From the NCBI GenBank assembly GCA_009841235.1, contig VXMH01000070.1, forward strand, positions 1 to 39,158: DNA of 39,158 nucleotides, given 5' to 3'. A model generated the notes under the pieces. The model ran no database searches, was not told the DNA's origin, and saw only the letters and a program-made list of their open reading frames with translations. The DNA comes from Caldilineaceae bacterium SB0661_bin_32 (GTDB lineage Bacteria; Chloroflexota; Anaerolineae; Caldilineales; Caldilineaceae). Of the stretch, positions 1-9,412 are shown piece after piece (the first letter of the stretch is position 1; the number at the start of each line of letters is the position of its first letter). The position numbers and the translations under genes were made by a program.

Positions 1-143
1 GAGGGGGAGAGGCGGCGCGGGCGGCGTGTGCGAGGGCAGGCACAAGGCGCCCCTACCGTAGATTGAGGGGGAAGGCGGAGAGGCGGCGCGTGCGACGGGG
101 CTGGCGGTGCGAGGGCAGGCACAGAGGCGAGGGGAGAGTAGAA
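1..143. repeat. Intergenic purine-rich stretch with imperfect direct repeat
   Basis: No gene is seen here. Two imperfect copies of a G-rich unit (around 6-43 and 78-123) share GAGAGGCGGCGCG and the motif GAGGGCAGGCACA. The first copy continues as AAGGCGCCCCTACCGTA (to about 60), which is a variant of the dispersed palindromic repeat seen complete at 4160-4190 and again near 29509. It lies just after the stop of the leftmost permease gene. The function is unknown. Confidence 0.55.
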
Positions 144-1106
144 TCAGAAGATGCCGGGCAGGTCCAGGCGTTTGGCCAGGCGGTCGGCGAGGAGGACAAG
201 CACCATCCCCACCAGGCCGTTGAAGAGGCCGGCGGCGGTGGTAAAGTCGAAGCGGGCCTGGCGGATGCCGACGCGGTAGATGAAGGTTTCGATGACGTCG
301 GCGGTGGTGAGCACCATGTTGTTCTGCAGGATAAATATCTGTTCGAAACCGACGTTGAGGAAGAATCCGATCTGGAGGATGAAGAGGGTGACAATGGTCA
401 TGGCGAGGCCGGGCAGGGTCACATAGCGCATGAGCTGCCAGCGGTTGGCGCCGTCGATGATGGCGGCTTCGTACAGGGTGAGATCGATGGTCGAGATGGT
501 GGCGAGGTAGATGATGGCGGCCCAACCGGTCTCCTTGAGCAGTGATGAGATGATGACTATCGGCTGGAAGTAGCCCGGTTTTTGGAAGAAGGCGACTTTT
601 TCCATGCCGAGTGAGGAGATGATGTTGTTAACGATGCCGTTTGCGGGCGAGAGCACGATGTAGAGTATGGCGCCGTAGATCACCCAAGAGAGAAAGTGGG
701 GGACGTAGACGACGGTTTGAACAAAGCGTTTATAGGCCATGTGGCGGACTTCGTTGACGAAGAGCGCCAGAATGATGGGGGCAGGAAAGGTGAAGAGCAT
801 CTTGAAAACGGCGATGGATACGGTGTTGCGCAGCACGCGCAGGAAGGCAGGATCGTCGAAGAGTGTGTTGAAGTGCTTGAGTCCAACCCACTGGCTACCC
901 CAGATCCCGTGCATCAACTGGTATTTCTTGAAGGCGATGATGTTGCCCCACATGGGGTAGAAACGGAAGACAGCGAAAAAGACGAAGGGCAGGACAAGCA
1001 TCAGGTAGAGATAGCGGTATGTCCAGGCGTTGAAGATAAACTGCGCCCAGAAGGCCCTGCGGCGGCCCGACGTCGCGGTGGAGTTGGATAGGGCTGATGT
1101 AGCCAC
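144..1106 (-). CDS. Sugar ABC transporter permease, LplB type
   Basis: Inner-membrane permease of a carbohydrate importer (binding-protein-dependent transport family). The 320-residue protein has about six hydrophobic segments and the EAA loop typical of the family (EAAIIDGANRWQLMRYVTLP, near residue 215), which contacts the ATPase. The start is a GTG at 1106 preceded by GAGG about 8 bases upstream. It is the last gene of a minus-strand set after a second permease (2916-3794) and the binding protein (1179-2783). A 15-bp stem-loop separates it from the binding-protein gene. No ATP-binding subunit is present nearby, so the complex probably borrows an MsmK-like ATPase encoded elsewhere. The LplB/YtcP-type pair usually moves oligosaccharides; the substrate cannot be read from the sequence. 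Confidence 0.93.
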   Translation of the reverse strand: MATSALSNSTATSGRRRAFWAQFIFNAWTYRYLYLMLVLPFVFFAVFRFYPMWGNIIAFKKYQLMHGIWGSQWVGLKHFNTLFDDPAFLRVLRNTVSIAVFKMLFTFPAPIILALFVNEVRHMAYKRFVQTVVYVPHFLSWVIYGAILYIVLSPANGIVNNIISSLGMEKVAFFQKPGYFQPIVIISSLLKETGWAAIIYLATISTIDLTLYEAAIIDGANRWQLMRYVTLPGLAMTIVTLFILQIGFFLNVGFEQIFILQNNMVLTTADVIETFIYRVGIRQARFDFTTAAGLFNGLVGMVLVLLADRLAKRLDLPGIF

Positions 1107-1127
1107 TTTGCCATCCTCATCTGGCGG

Positions 1128-1163
1128 TGGTCGGAGGCCGGAAGGGAATCCGGCCTCCGACCA
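1128..1163 (-). promoter_or_regulatory. Strong intercistronic stem-loop between binding protein and permease
   Basis: The 15-base arms at 1128-1142 and 1149-1163 are perfectly complementary, with a 6-base loop (AGGGAA on the plus strand). It lies between the binding-protein stop (1179) and the permease start (1106) on the transcribed minus strand. No T-run follows, so it is not a classical terminator. It more likely protects the 3' end of the binding-protein message or causes partial attenuation, giving more binding protein than permease (inference). Confidence 0.75.
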
Positions 1164-1178
1164 GTGATGTTTGACTGC

Positions 1179-2783
1179 TCAGATCTCGTTGACCTGCTCG
1201 GTGAGGAGAGGGCCACCGTTCTTTTCAAAGAAGTCGAGCCACTCCGACCAACCCTGGTCGATATCGATGGTGCCGGCCACCGCCTGCGAGATGAACTCGC
1301 CGAAGCGGGTTTGCAGGCCGGGCCAGAACTCCTTATCGGCCTGGACGGGCCGGGGCTTCTCAGTGAGCCTGAGGTATTCCTGCGAGATTACCTGGGCGGC
1401 AAGCGCTTCTTCGGAGTACTTGGCGGCGAGCATGTCCTCGAAATGCTTCTTCATATCGGGGGGGAAGGTGGGGAAGGGCTGGACACCGCCCAACGTCCCG
1501 ATTGTCAGCCAGAGGCCCCAAAAGACGCTGATGTCCTGGACTTCATTTTGCTTCTGTGACCACTCGTCACCCATGGCCTTCTTCTCTTCGGGGCTGTATT
1601 CGACGCACCATCCGTTCTCGTTGAGGCCCTTGTTGGTGACACCGAGCACGCCCTCGCAGATAATCTGGGAGGCGATCTCCGGGGTAAAGAACCAGTCGAT
1701 GACCTTCACGCAGTCTTCGGGATAAGGGGCTGTGATGGGTATGACGAAGCACCAGGGCCAGCCTTCGCCGGTGTAGCCGCGGCCGCCCGGTCCTTCGGGG
1801 GCAGGGCCAGCGACGACGGTGGCTTCGGGGGCGACGGTCCTGATCTTTTCCTGAGCGAAGTCGATGGCACTCCAGGCGGTGTAGACGTTGCCGGCGATTC
1901 CGGCGCGGAAGGCGTTGTCTTTCTGGCCAAGGGGGATGCTGATCGAATCGGGATGGAAGCCGCCGTCTGCCCAGACAGAGCTCATCCAAGAGAGCGCGTC
2001 CTTCATGCCCGGCTGGATCCAGTCCAACTCGAGGCGGCCGTCGCGATCGCGCCAGAAGCCGTTAAGGTGATGGCCGACGGCGACACCGAATGCATGGAAG
2101 AAGTCGTCGTCGAAGCGGACGGAGTTGTAGAGCAGGCGGCCATAGGTGTCGTCCTGACCGTTGCCGTCGGGGTCGCTGTTGGAGAAGGCGCGGAGCACCT
2201 CGCCGTATTCGTCGATCGTTTCGGGAATACCGAGGCCGAGCGACTCCAGCCAGTCGCCGCGATACTGGCAGGTCCAGATATTGAGGTCGTAGATATTATG
2301 GGTGACGGCGACCTGCCTGCCATCGTAGACGGTGGAGGCCCAGGCCGCCTCGGGCGTGACGGCGAGGATGTTCTGGCCGACCTGTTCCAGGAGCGGCCCG
2401 GTCTCGATGATGACCTCGTTCTCCATCATCAGTGGAATGTCGTTGAAGGCGTTGCAGAACTGAAGGTCGGCGAGGTCTCCGCTGGCGATCTGGACTGGAA
2501 TTTTGTCCAGGTAGGCCGCGTAGCTGACCCAGCGGTTCTCGAATTCGATGTCGGGGAAGCTGGAGCGCAGCAGCTTCATGCGGTGTGACTTCTCGGAGGC
2601 CTCCATGCTGCCGCCGCCAATGTGTGAGATAGAGATGGTCTTCTTCTCGCCGGCGGGCATATCGGAGTCGGCCATGTCGGACGGGCCGGCGGGCGCGGCG
2701 CAGGCGGCCAGATAGGCACTGAAGGTGCCGACCCCCATCAGTTTGAGGGCCTGGCGGCGGGTAAACTTTGACTGTGCAGACAT
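1179..2783 (-). CDS. Extracellular solute-binding protein, LplA-like Tat lipoprotein
   Basis: Periplasmic or surface sugar-binding component of the adjacent LplB/LplC-type importer. I chose the ATG at 2783 (534 residues) because a strong AGGAGGGA sits 7 bases upstream; an open frame extends 29 codons further but has no such site. The N-terminus has a twin-arginine motif (TRRQALK, R9-R10) followed by a hydrophobic stretch and the lipobox YLAAC with lipidated Cys28, so it should be Tat-exported and lipid-anchored. Length and the aromatic-rich body fit the long LplA/YtcQ class of family 1 binding proteins. Its gene lies between the two permease genes. The sugar bound is unknown. Confidence 0.92.
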   Translation of the reverse strand: MSAQSKFTRRQALKLMGVGTFSAYLAACAAPAGPSDMADSDMPAGEKKTISISHIGGGSMEASEKSHRMKLLRSSFPDIEFENRWVSYAAYLDKIPVQIASGDLADLQFCNAFNDIPLMMENEVIIETGPLLEQVGQNILAVTPEAAWASTVYDGRQVAVTHNIYDLNIWTCQYRGDWLESLGLGIPETIDEYGEVLRAFSNSDPDGNGQDDTYGRLLYNSVRFDDDFFHAFGVAVGHHLNGFWRDRDGRLELDWIQPGMKDALSWMSSVWADGGFHPDSISIPLGQKDNAFRAGIAGNVYTAWSAIDFAQEKIRTVAPEATVVAGPAPEGPGGRGYTGEGWPWCFVIPITAPYPEDCVKVIDWFFTPEIASQIICEGVLGVTNKGLNENGWCVEYSPEEKKAMGDEWSQKQNEVQDISVFWGLWLTIGTLGGVQPFPTFPPDMKKHFEDMLAAKYSEEALAAQVISQEYLRLTEKPRPVQADKEFWPGLQTRFGEFISQAVAGTIDIDQGWSEWLDFFEKNGGPLLTEQVNEI

Positions 2784-2915
2784 GTTTGATTCCCTCCTGT
2801 GGAAACTGAACTTTGGACACACCAGAGATGAAAGCCGCTTCATGTCAACTGCCTGGGACAGATCCTTCAATCACGGTTCAAGGACGGTTGGAGGCAACCC
2901 GGATCTCAACGACCG

Positions 2916-3794
2916 CTACCCTTTGATTGCTCCCAGAAGGATGCCTTTGATGAAGTAACGCTGGAAGAACGGATAGGCGACCAACATTGGGATCGCGGCG
3001 ATGATGACGCTGGAGGCCTTGAGGGCTTCCATGCCGGCCAGCCTTTCGAAATCGTCGGCGCTGGCGGTCTGGGTGGCGAGTTGCATGGACCAGATCATGT
3101 CGCGCAGGATCACTTGGAGGGGCTGCTTGTTGCCGTCGTTGATAAAGAAGATGGCGGGCAGGAACAGGTTCCAGTTGGCGACGACGTAGAAGAGGGTCAA
3201 GGTCAGGAGCACGGGGACGGAAAGGGGCAGCATGATATGGATGAGTACCCTGAAATCGTTGGCGCCGTCGATGATTGCGGACTCTTCCAGTTCGCGGGGC
3301 AGCGCCTGAAAATAGCTTTTCAGGACGATCATGTTGAAGGTGTTGATGGCGTAGGGCCAGATGAGAGAGCCCCAGCTGTCGATGAGGCCGACTTCCCTTA
3401 CGGTCAGATAGAAGGGGATCAGGCTGGGGGGGAAGATCATCTGGAAGACGATCAGGGTCATGAGGATATTGCGGCCCGGCAGGTAGATGCGAGAGAGCGG
3501 GTAGGCGCAGAGAATGGTCATGAGCATCTGCACGAGGGTTGCGGAGGTGGTAATGAGGAAGGAGTTCCGATAGGCGAGCCAGAAGGTGCCGCCGATGACC
3601 AGGCGCTCGTAGGCGTCGAAGGAGAAGCCGACCGGCCAGATATAGACCTCGCCGCGGAGGATGGGTGCTTCGGCGCTGAAGGAGCGGGCGATGGTGTGGA
3701 GGAAGGGCGTCACGGCGATGAAGGCGAAGATACCGAGGCCCAGGTAGATCAGGATAGACTCGAAGCGGAACCGGAAACTGCGGGATGCGACCAT
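2916..3794 (-). CDS. Sugar ABC transporter permease, LplC type
   Basis: Second membrane subunit of the LplB/LplC-like importer, about 292 residues with six predicted transmembrane segments and the EAA loop (ELEESAIIDGANDFRVLIHI) that docks the ATPase. The ATG at 3794 is preferred, with AGGTG 4 bases upstream; a GTG at 3809 is an alternative in-frame start without a good ribosome site. It is the first gene of the set, with the binding protein 132 bases downstream and the LplB-type permease after that. No ATPase gene is in the window. Confidence 0.92.
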   Translation of the reverse strand: MVASRSFRFRFESILIYLGLGIFAFIAVTPFLHTIARSFSAEAPILRGEVYIWPVGFSFDAYERLVIGGTFWLAYRNSFLITTSATLVQMLMTILCAYPLSRIYLPGRNILMTLIVFQMIFPPSLIPFYLTVREVGLIDSWGSLIWPYAINTFNMIVLKSYFQALPRELEESAIIDGANDFRVLIHIMLPLSVPVLLTLTLFYVVANWNLFLPAIFFINDGNKQPLQVILRDMIWSMQLATQTASADDFERLAGMEALKASSVIIAAIPMLVAYPFFQRYFIKGILLGAIKG

Positions 3795-4227
3795 TTGACA
3801 CCTAGACACAAGTGGCTGGCGGCCGGCGTGCTCCCTGGAGCTGCAGGCCAGAAATTGTGAGGCGCCCGGGGTACAACGTGTACGTACGGCCCTAATTCGG
3901 CAGGTCGTCCGTCGCGGAAACGGGGCTTTTGCCGTTTTGGGCTGGACGGGGGTTTGTCAGAGGCGCCCGTTTGGTTTGGCGAGGAACGGCAGTGCGTTTT
4001 GAATGGGCCTGTTCACGAGAGCGGCGCGGGTAAAACAACACGATATATAGAAGTCATCTTAGCATAGTCAGTGAGGGTTGCCAATGCACCCAAAAATTGG
4101 GGGTGCAGCCCGGTCTTGGGGTGGGAACAGTCTGGCGGGGAATTGACGTCAGTGGTGTCGAGGGCAGGCACAAGGCCTGCCCCTACCGTAGTTGGAGGAC
4201 GGTGCAGTTTGGGTATGTCCGGAGGGA
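3795..4227. other. Intergenic region, no gene; weak promoter and repeat
   Basis: No supported gene in 433 bases. On the minus strand a weak promoter-like pair (CTGACT, 16 bases, TATATA, about 4042-4071) could serve the LplC-LplA-LplB operon, but both boxes deviate from consensus. The right side carries a complete copy of a dispersed palindromic repeat (4160-4190). The rest shows nothing I can interpret. Confidence 0.5.
4160..4190. repeat. Dispersed palindromic repeat, complete copy
   Basis: GGGCAGGC (4162-4169) and GCCTGCCC (4175-4182) are perfect inverted arms around the loop ACAAG, followed by CCTACCGTA. Related copies occur at 32-60 (imperfect), 29509-29530 and as a fragment near 113-123. 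Short GC-rich palindromes of this style are widespread in environmental bacterial genomes and sit between genes. An open frame reading through it is not a gene. Confidence 0.7.
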
Positions 4228-4608
4228 TCAGTAGGCGCCGATCTCGACGAGGCGGTCGTCGTCGATGCCGAAGTGGTGGGCGATTTCGTGGCGGACGACT
4301 CTCTGGACGAGTTCGCGGACTTCGGATTCGGTGCGGCAGCGCATGAGGATGGGGCGGCGGTAGATGCTGATCTTGTCGGGCATAACCAGGTTGTAGCCGT
4401 GTGTTCGATCGGTCTGGGGGATGCCCTGGTACAGGCCCAGGAGACTGCTGCGCCGGCGCAGGCCGACGGACTCAAGGGTAGCACGATCGGGCCATTCCTC
4501 GACTACGATAGCGACGTTTTCGAGGCAGTCAAGAAACAGGTCGGGCAGGTCTTCGATGGCGCTGAGGACCAGCTCGTCGAACTGATCCTGGTTTCTGATG
4601 GCGTTCAT
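4228..4608 (-). CDS. Small zincin-like metallopeptidase (DUF1025 type)
   Basis: A 126-residue protein ending in a minimal zinc-peptidase motif, HEIAHHFGID (His107, Glu108, His111, with Asp116 as the likely third ligand). This matches the small 'possible zinc metallo-peptidase' family, usually 110-140 residues, cytoplasmic and of unknown substrate. No signal peptide is seen. It starts 17 bases after the stop of the triple-repeat lipoprotein gene and is probably cotranscribed with it. Catalytic residues are intact. The family assignment is firm; the biological role is not known. Confidence 0.88.
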   Translation of the reverse strand: MNAIRNQDQFDELVLSAIEDLPDLFLDCLENVAIVVEEWPDRATLESVGLRRRSSLLGLYQGIPQTDRTHGYNLVMPDKISIYRRPILMRCRTESEVRELVQRVVRHEIAHHFGIDDDRLVEIGAY

Positions 4609-4625
4609 TGGCCTGAAGGAACGAG

Positions 4626-5729
4626 CTATTCTTCGCTGCCGGCCTCAAGGTCGCATTGCACGAGCGGGCCTTCAGGATCGGCGGCGGTGTGATAGTTGTA
4701 GAATTCGCCGCCGGTTTCGAGGACGATCTTGTAACCCGGGGTGATCACCTGGGCGTACATCGTATCCGGCTGCGGGCAGCCGAGGCTGGCGTCGCTCCAC
4801 TCGACCTCTTCGGCGCTGACAACGGAGACGGCGTCGGAGGCGGCGCCGGTTGCCTGCACCAGGTCTTCCCTGGCCCGTTCGATGAGGCGTGTCAGCGCGC
4901 CGTCGTCCATTTGGATATCTCCTATCGGTTCGGTTGGGAGGGCGAGAGCCGCGCTGGCGGGGGTCCCGTCTTCGGTGCAATGCACCAGCGGACCTTCGGG
5001 GTCAGCGCCGGTGTGATAGTTGAATGTGTTGCCGCCGGATTCGAGGACGATCTTGTAGCCCGGCGTGATCATCTGCGCGTACATCTTGTTCGGCTCCTGA
5101 CAGCCGAGGCCGGTGTCGCTCCACTCCACCTCTTCGGTGCTGAGAACGGTAATCTCGTCGGAGGCGGCGCCGGTGGCCTGGATGAGGTCCTCTGTCGCGC
5201 GTTCGATCAGGCGGGGCAGGGCGTCGTCTGCATCCATTTCGGTCTCTTCTTCCTCTTCTTCAAGCTCTTCAAGGAGGGCGCCAGCCGCGCCGGCGGGTGT
5301 GCCGTCTTCAGTGCACTGCACCAGCGGTCCTTCGGGGTCGGCGCCGGTGTGGTAGTCGTAGGTGTTGCCGCCGGATTCCAATACGATGAAGAAGCCGGGC
5401 GTGATCATCTGGGCGTACATTTCGTCCGGATGGGGGCAGCCGAGGCTGGTGTCGCCCCATTCCACTTCCTCGGTACTGACAAGGGTGATCTCGTCTGAAT
5501 CGGCGGCGGCCGTCTGGACCAGATCCTCTTTGGCGCGTTCGACGAGGAGGTAGAGGGGACTCCCTTCTTCCAGCTGTGCGGCCGGTTCAGATCTCTGATC
5601 GAAAGGATTGCGGATGTTGCAGGCGCCAAGGGCGAGCGCGGCGATGAGGAGTAAAACGAACGCCCTGACCGGGGCCGCGGTGCACGGCCGCCGGCGGGGG
5701 GCAACTCTTTCTTCTAACTTTGCTGACAC
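4626..5729 (-). CDS. Lipoprotein with three near-identical repeats of unknown function
   Basis: A 367-residue protein starting at a GTG with AAGGA 6 bases upstream. A signal peptide ends in the lipobox LGAC (Cys37), so it should be lipid-anchored outside the membrane. The rest is three copies of an 80-residue unit at about 59-139, 170-251 and 279-359. Each copy has an N-terminal helix (ERAxEDLxQ), a core EEVEWxDxxLGC, then MYAQxITPG, IVLE and YHTxADPEGPLVxC; two Cys per unit could form a disulfide. The linker after unit 1 is a run of Glu. I do not recognise a characterised family, though the unit looks like a compact beta-rich secreted domain. It precedes the metallopeptidase gene (4228-4608). 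Confidence 0.88.
   Translation of the reverse strand: MSAKLEERVAPRRRPCTAAPVRAFVLLLIAALALGACNIRNPFDQRSEPAAQLEEGSPLYLLVERAKEDLVQTAAADSDEITLVSTEEVEWGDTSLGCPHPDEMYAQMITPGFFIVLESGGNTYDYHTGADPEGPLVQCTEDGTPAGAAGALLEELEEEEEETEMDADDALPRLIERATEDLIQATGAASDEITVLSTEEVEWSDTGLGCQEPNKMYAQMITPGYKIVLESGGNTFNYHTGADPEGPLVHCTEDGTPASAALALPTEPIGDIQMDDGALTRLIERAREDLVQATGAASDAVSVVSAEEVEWSDASLGCPQPDTMYAQVITPGYKIVLETGGEFYNYHTAADPEGPLVQCDLEAGSEE
4653..5555 (-). repeat. Three tandem in-frame coding repeats
   Basis: Coding repeats of the lipoprotein: unit 1 at about 5313-5555, unit 2 at 4977-5222 and unit 3 at 4653-4895, spaced 333 and 327 bases. The DNA as well as the protein is strongly similar between units, which suggests fairly recent duplication or gene conversion. 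Confidence 0.85.
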
Positions 5730-5824
5730 AGTCGTTCCTTGTGGATTAGATTATTGCAGGGATTGAGGATTTCACGCTCTGCCCGTTCCGCATGAGCAAG
5801 ATTCATAGAGGGTTCCGCAGTGTA

Positions 5825-6076
5825 CTAGTAGGCGAGCTGCATCAGCAGATCCTGCAAGATACCCAGGACGATGAAGACGACGATCGGGGAGATATCGATC
5901 ATGCCGATCGGCGGGATGAGCTTGCGAGCGGGTTCAAGCACCGGTTCGGTTACCTGAAACAGAAGCTGCACGATGGGGTGATAAGGGTCCAGGTTCGGGA
6001 TCCAGGTGATCAAAATCCGAATCAAGAGAACGAAGGTGTAGATCTGGAGTACTCGGGCCAAGAGCAGGAAGATCAC
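5825..6076 (-). CDS. YggT family membrane protein
   Basis: An 83-residue protein with two hydrophobic helices flanking the conserved YggT pattern (RILITWIPNLDPYHPIV and EPVLEPARKLIPP). The start is a GTG at 6076 with AAGGAG 5 bases upstream. YggT proteins are small inner-membrane proteins, in some organisms linked to ion homeostasis or cell division; the molecular role is unclear. It is downstream of proC and yggS in the same direction, the classic yggS-proC-yggT order. A 20-base palindrome lies in the 73-base gap before it. Confidence 0.9.
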   Translation of the reverse strand: MIFLLLARVLQIYTFVLLIRILITWIPNLDPYHPIVQLLFQVTEPVLEPARKLIPPIGMIDISPIVVFIVLGILQDLLMQLAY

Positions 6077-6097
6077 GACAACTCCTTACGTATATTG

Positions 6098-6117
6098 GAT
6101 GACACGCACGTGTCATC
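6098..6117. promoter_or_regulatory. 20-base inverted repeat between proC and yggT
   Basis: Arms GATGACACG (6098-6106) and CGTGTCATC (6109-6117) are exactly complementary around a 2-base centre. It lies 21 bases upstream of the yggT GTG, overlapping no coding region. The short spacer suggests a dimeric protein-binding site rather than an RNA hairpin. No regulator is recognised for it. Confidence 0.55.
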
Positions 6118-6149
6118 TGCGTCCAGAAGGCGGCACCTTTTACTGGTAA

Positions 6150-6974
6150 CTAGGCACTACCGTCGCCCAGTTCCTTGCTGCGGCGATAGGCGGTGTCGAC
6201 TGCGTCAATGAGGGCGGAACGTACGCCGGCGCGCTCAAGCGCGAGGGTACCGGCGGCGGTTGTGCCCGCGGGACTGGTCACACGGTTGCGCAGGTCGGCC
6301 GGATGGAGGCCGCTCTGGCGCATCAGTTCGACGCTGCCCGCTACTGTCTGCAACACCATCTGCCGGGACTGATCGCGGCTGAAGCCGATATGCACGCCTG
6401 CATCGATGAGGGCCTCGAGCAGGAGATAGACGAAGCCGGGCCCGGATCCGCTCAATCCGGTGGCCATATCGAGGTAGTGTTCTTCCGCCACGTAGATGGC
6501 CTGGCCCATGGCCTCAAGGACAGCCTGGGCGGCGGCGCGGTCGGTTTCGGTAACGGCGGCGGCGCCGGTCCAAACGGTCATACCCTGGCCAACCTGCGCG
6601 GGCGTGTTGGGCATGGAGCGGACGATTTTGTCGTGGCCGAGGCCTGATTGTAGCGTTTGGATACGCACACCTGCCATGATACTGATTACGAGCGCATCCT
6701 GGGACAGGTTTCCGCGCAGGTCCGCCATGACCAGGTCGAGGACCTGGGGCTTGACGGCCAGGACGACGACGGAGGCGCGGTTTGCGGCGCGGGCGTTATC
6801 GGTTTCGGTCTTCACGCCGTAGGTGTCTTTGAGGAATTCGCGGCGGGCGGGCACGGGCTCGGAAACGCAGATTTGCGTGGGGCCAAGCAGCTGCTGGCTG
6901 ATGAGCGAGCCGATTATGGCTTCACCCATTGCACCGCCGCCGATGAAGGTCGTATTGCCGTGTAGCTGATTCAT
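6150..6974 (-). CDS. proC: Pyrroline-5-carboxylate reductase
   Basis: Catalyses the last step of proline synthesis, NAD(P)H-dependent reduction of pyrroline-5-carboxylate, in the cytoplasm. The 274-residue length is normal. The N-terminal Rossmann motif is IGGGAMG (residues 11-17), and the P5CR signature is seen as [19 protein letters not shown] in the C-terminal dimerisation domain, with the SPAGTTAAG motif after it. The ATG at 6974 has AGGGAG 5 bases upstream and overlaps the yggS stop by 4 bases, so the two are translationally coupled. Confidence 0.97.
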   Translation of the reverse strand: MNQLHGNTTFIGGGAMGEAIIGSLISQQLLGPTQICVSEPVPARREFLKDTYGVKTETDNARAANRASVVVLAVKPQVLDLVMADLRGNLSQDALVISIMAGVRIQTLQSGLGHDKIVRSMPNTPAQVGQGMTVWTGAAAVTETDRAAAQAVLEAMGQAIYVAEEHYLDMATGLSGSGPGFVYLLLEALIDAGVHIGFSRDQSRQMVLQTVAGSVELMRQSGLHPADLRNRVTSPAGTTAAGTLALERAGVRSALIDAVDTAYRRSKELGDGSA

Positions 6975-7720
6975 TCGTACTCCCTGTGGCCGAAGATCGC
7001 GGTACCGACGCGCACGATTGTGGCGCCCTCTTCGATGGCGACTTCGAAATCGCTGGTCATGCCCATAGACAGATGCTGCCAGGTTGCCTGGGGAAACTGG
7101 GCGGGGGGGAATGTGTGCCGAAGCTCTTCCAGGAGAGTCCGCAGTTCGCGGAAAAGGGGACGGACTTCTTCGGCGTCGTGCACATACGGAGCCATCGTCA
7201 TCAGCCCGCAGTAACGCAGGGCGGGCAGGTCCAGGAGCGCGGGCAGGTCATCGACCAGGCCGGCGGGGGAGAAGCCGTGTTTGCTGACTTCGCCGCTGAC
7301 GTTGACTTCCAGGAGGACGTCGAGCGTGCGGTTGTTTTCGGCGGCCAGACGGCTGAGGCGTTGGGCGATTTTTGGCCTGTCGACTGCATGGATCAGGCAG
7401 ACAGGACCCTTGCCCGGCTGGGACTCGGCGGCAGGCGGCCCCAGCGCCAGTTTCGCTTTGCGGCTCTGGATCGTGCCGATTGCGTGCCAGCGGATCTGGT
7501 CCAGTCCGGCTGCCGCCGCAGCTTGGGCCTTTTGCCAGAGCTCTTCCACCCGATTTTCACCGAAGTCGACCTGACCGGCGGCGGCGGTTTCTGCGATCAG
7601 CGCCAGCGGTTTTGTCTTGCTCACCGCCACGAGCGTAATTTCGTCCGGGGACCGCTGCGCTCGCCGCGCGGCCCCGGCCATGCGTGCACGCACCTGGCGC
7701 AGGTTTTCAGCAATCGTCAT
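6971..7720 (-). CDS. yggS: YggS/PLPBP family pyridoxal-phosphate homeostasis protein
   Basis: Single-domain alanine-racemase-fold protein that binds pyridoxal 5'-phosphate and keeps vitamin B6 and amino-acid pools balanced; it has no known catalytic turnover. 249 residues. The PLP lysine is in VAVSKTKP (Lys35) and the FGENRVEEL motif follows; near the C-terminus [22 protein letters not shown] is the phosphate-binding signature. It heads the yggS-proC-yggT cluster and overlaps proC by 4 bases. Upstream, two GTATCAGGAG direct repeats (7741-7750, 7757-7766) are seen, of unknown meaning. Confidence 0.96.
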   Translation of the reverse strand: MTIAENLRQVRARMAGAARRAQRSPDEITLVAVSKTKPLALIAETAAAGQVDFGENRVEELWQKAQAAAAAGLDQIRWHAIGTIQSRKAKLALGPPAAESQPGKGPVCLIHAVDRPKIAQRLSRLAAENNRTLDVLLEVNVSGEVSKHGFSPAGLVDDLPALLDLPALRYCGLMTMAPYVHDAEEVRPLFRELRTLLEELRHTFPPAQFPQATWQHLSMGMTSDFEVAIEEGATIVRVGTAIFGHREYE

Positions 7721-7939
7721 GGCGAGTCATCACAGTCGACGTATCAGGAGATCGGCGTATCAGGAGCTGCGCTACCGCACCGCTGATCATCAGAATACTA
7801 AACAGGCGCCCGTGCTGCGAGGAGGGCATCTCTAAGACACCTTATTGTCGCCAATTGTTCAGATTTCGTCCAATTGAAAATTTTTGGCGGCGGACGGCTG
7901 GTCGGGGTCGCGGCGTATGGGGCACGCGGGGCGTGGGCG

Positions 7940-9145
<1,206 letters not shown>

Positions 9146-9412
9146 GAACCGGCTCCTGTGACGTAAGGGGAGATTCAGGATACAAAACGGATGACGTCGG
9201 ACCTGGAGGGAGGCATACCCTTCAACCGAGTACGGATTCGCCTTCGAATTACACGGCTTTGAGATTGACGAAGGGGAAAAGTGTCGCGGTCTGAGTCGCT
9301 CGCATTTGTAAGAATATACCTGTCCCATCCGTTTCAGGCCAAACCGGCGCCGGTCGGGGGGCGGGCACCAAGTGCCGGGTAAGGCCTGCTGATTCAGACT
9401 GTTCCTACCGCA

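Noticed and set aside
2784..2870. Upstream extension of the first binding protein
   Set aside because: The Tat signal and the strong AGGAGGGA site fix the start at 2783.
4071..4346. Plus-strand frame with a GTRPAPT-like peptide
   Set aside because: It reads through the dispersed palindromic repeat and overlaps the metallopeptidase gene antisense; no ribosome site or family similarity.
4653..5555. Triple repeat as a mobile or phase-variation element
   Set aside because: Repeats are in frame, about 330 bases apart and domain-sized, so they are coding domain duplications.
7741..7766. Two GTATCAGGAG direct repeats as a CRISPR or iteron array
   Set aside because: Only two 10-base copies 16 bases apart; no array and no associated genes.
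9146..9328. Upstream extension of the M20 hydrolase
   Set aside because: No family similarity, and AGGAG supports the ATG at 9145.
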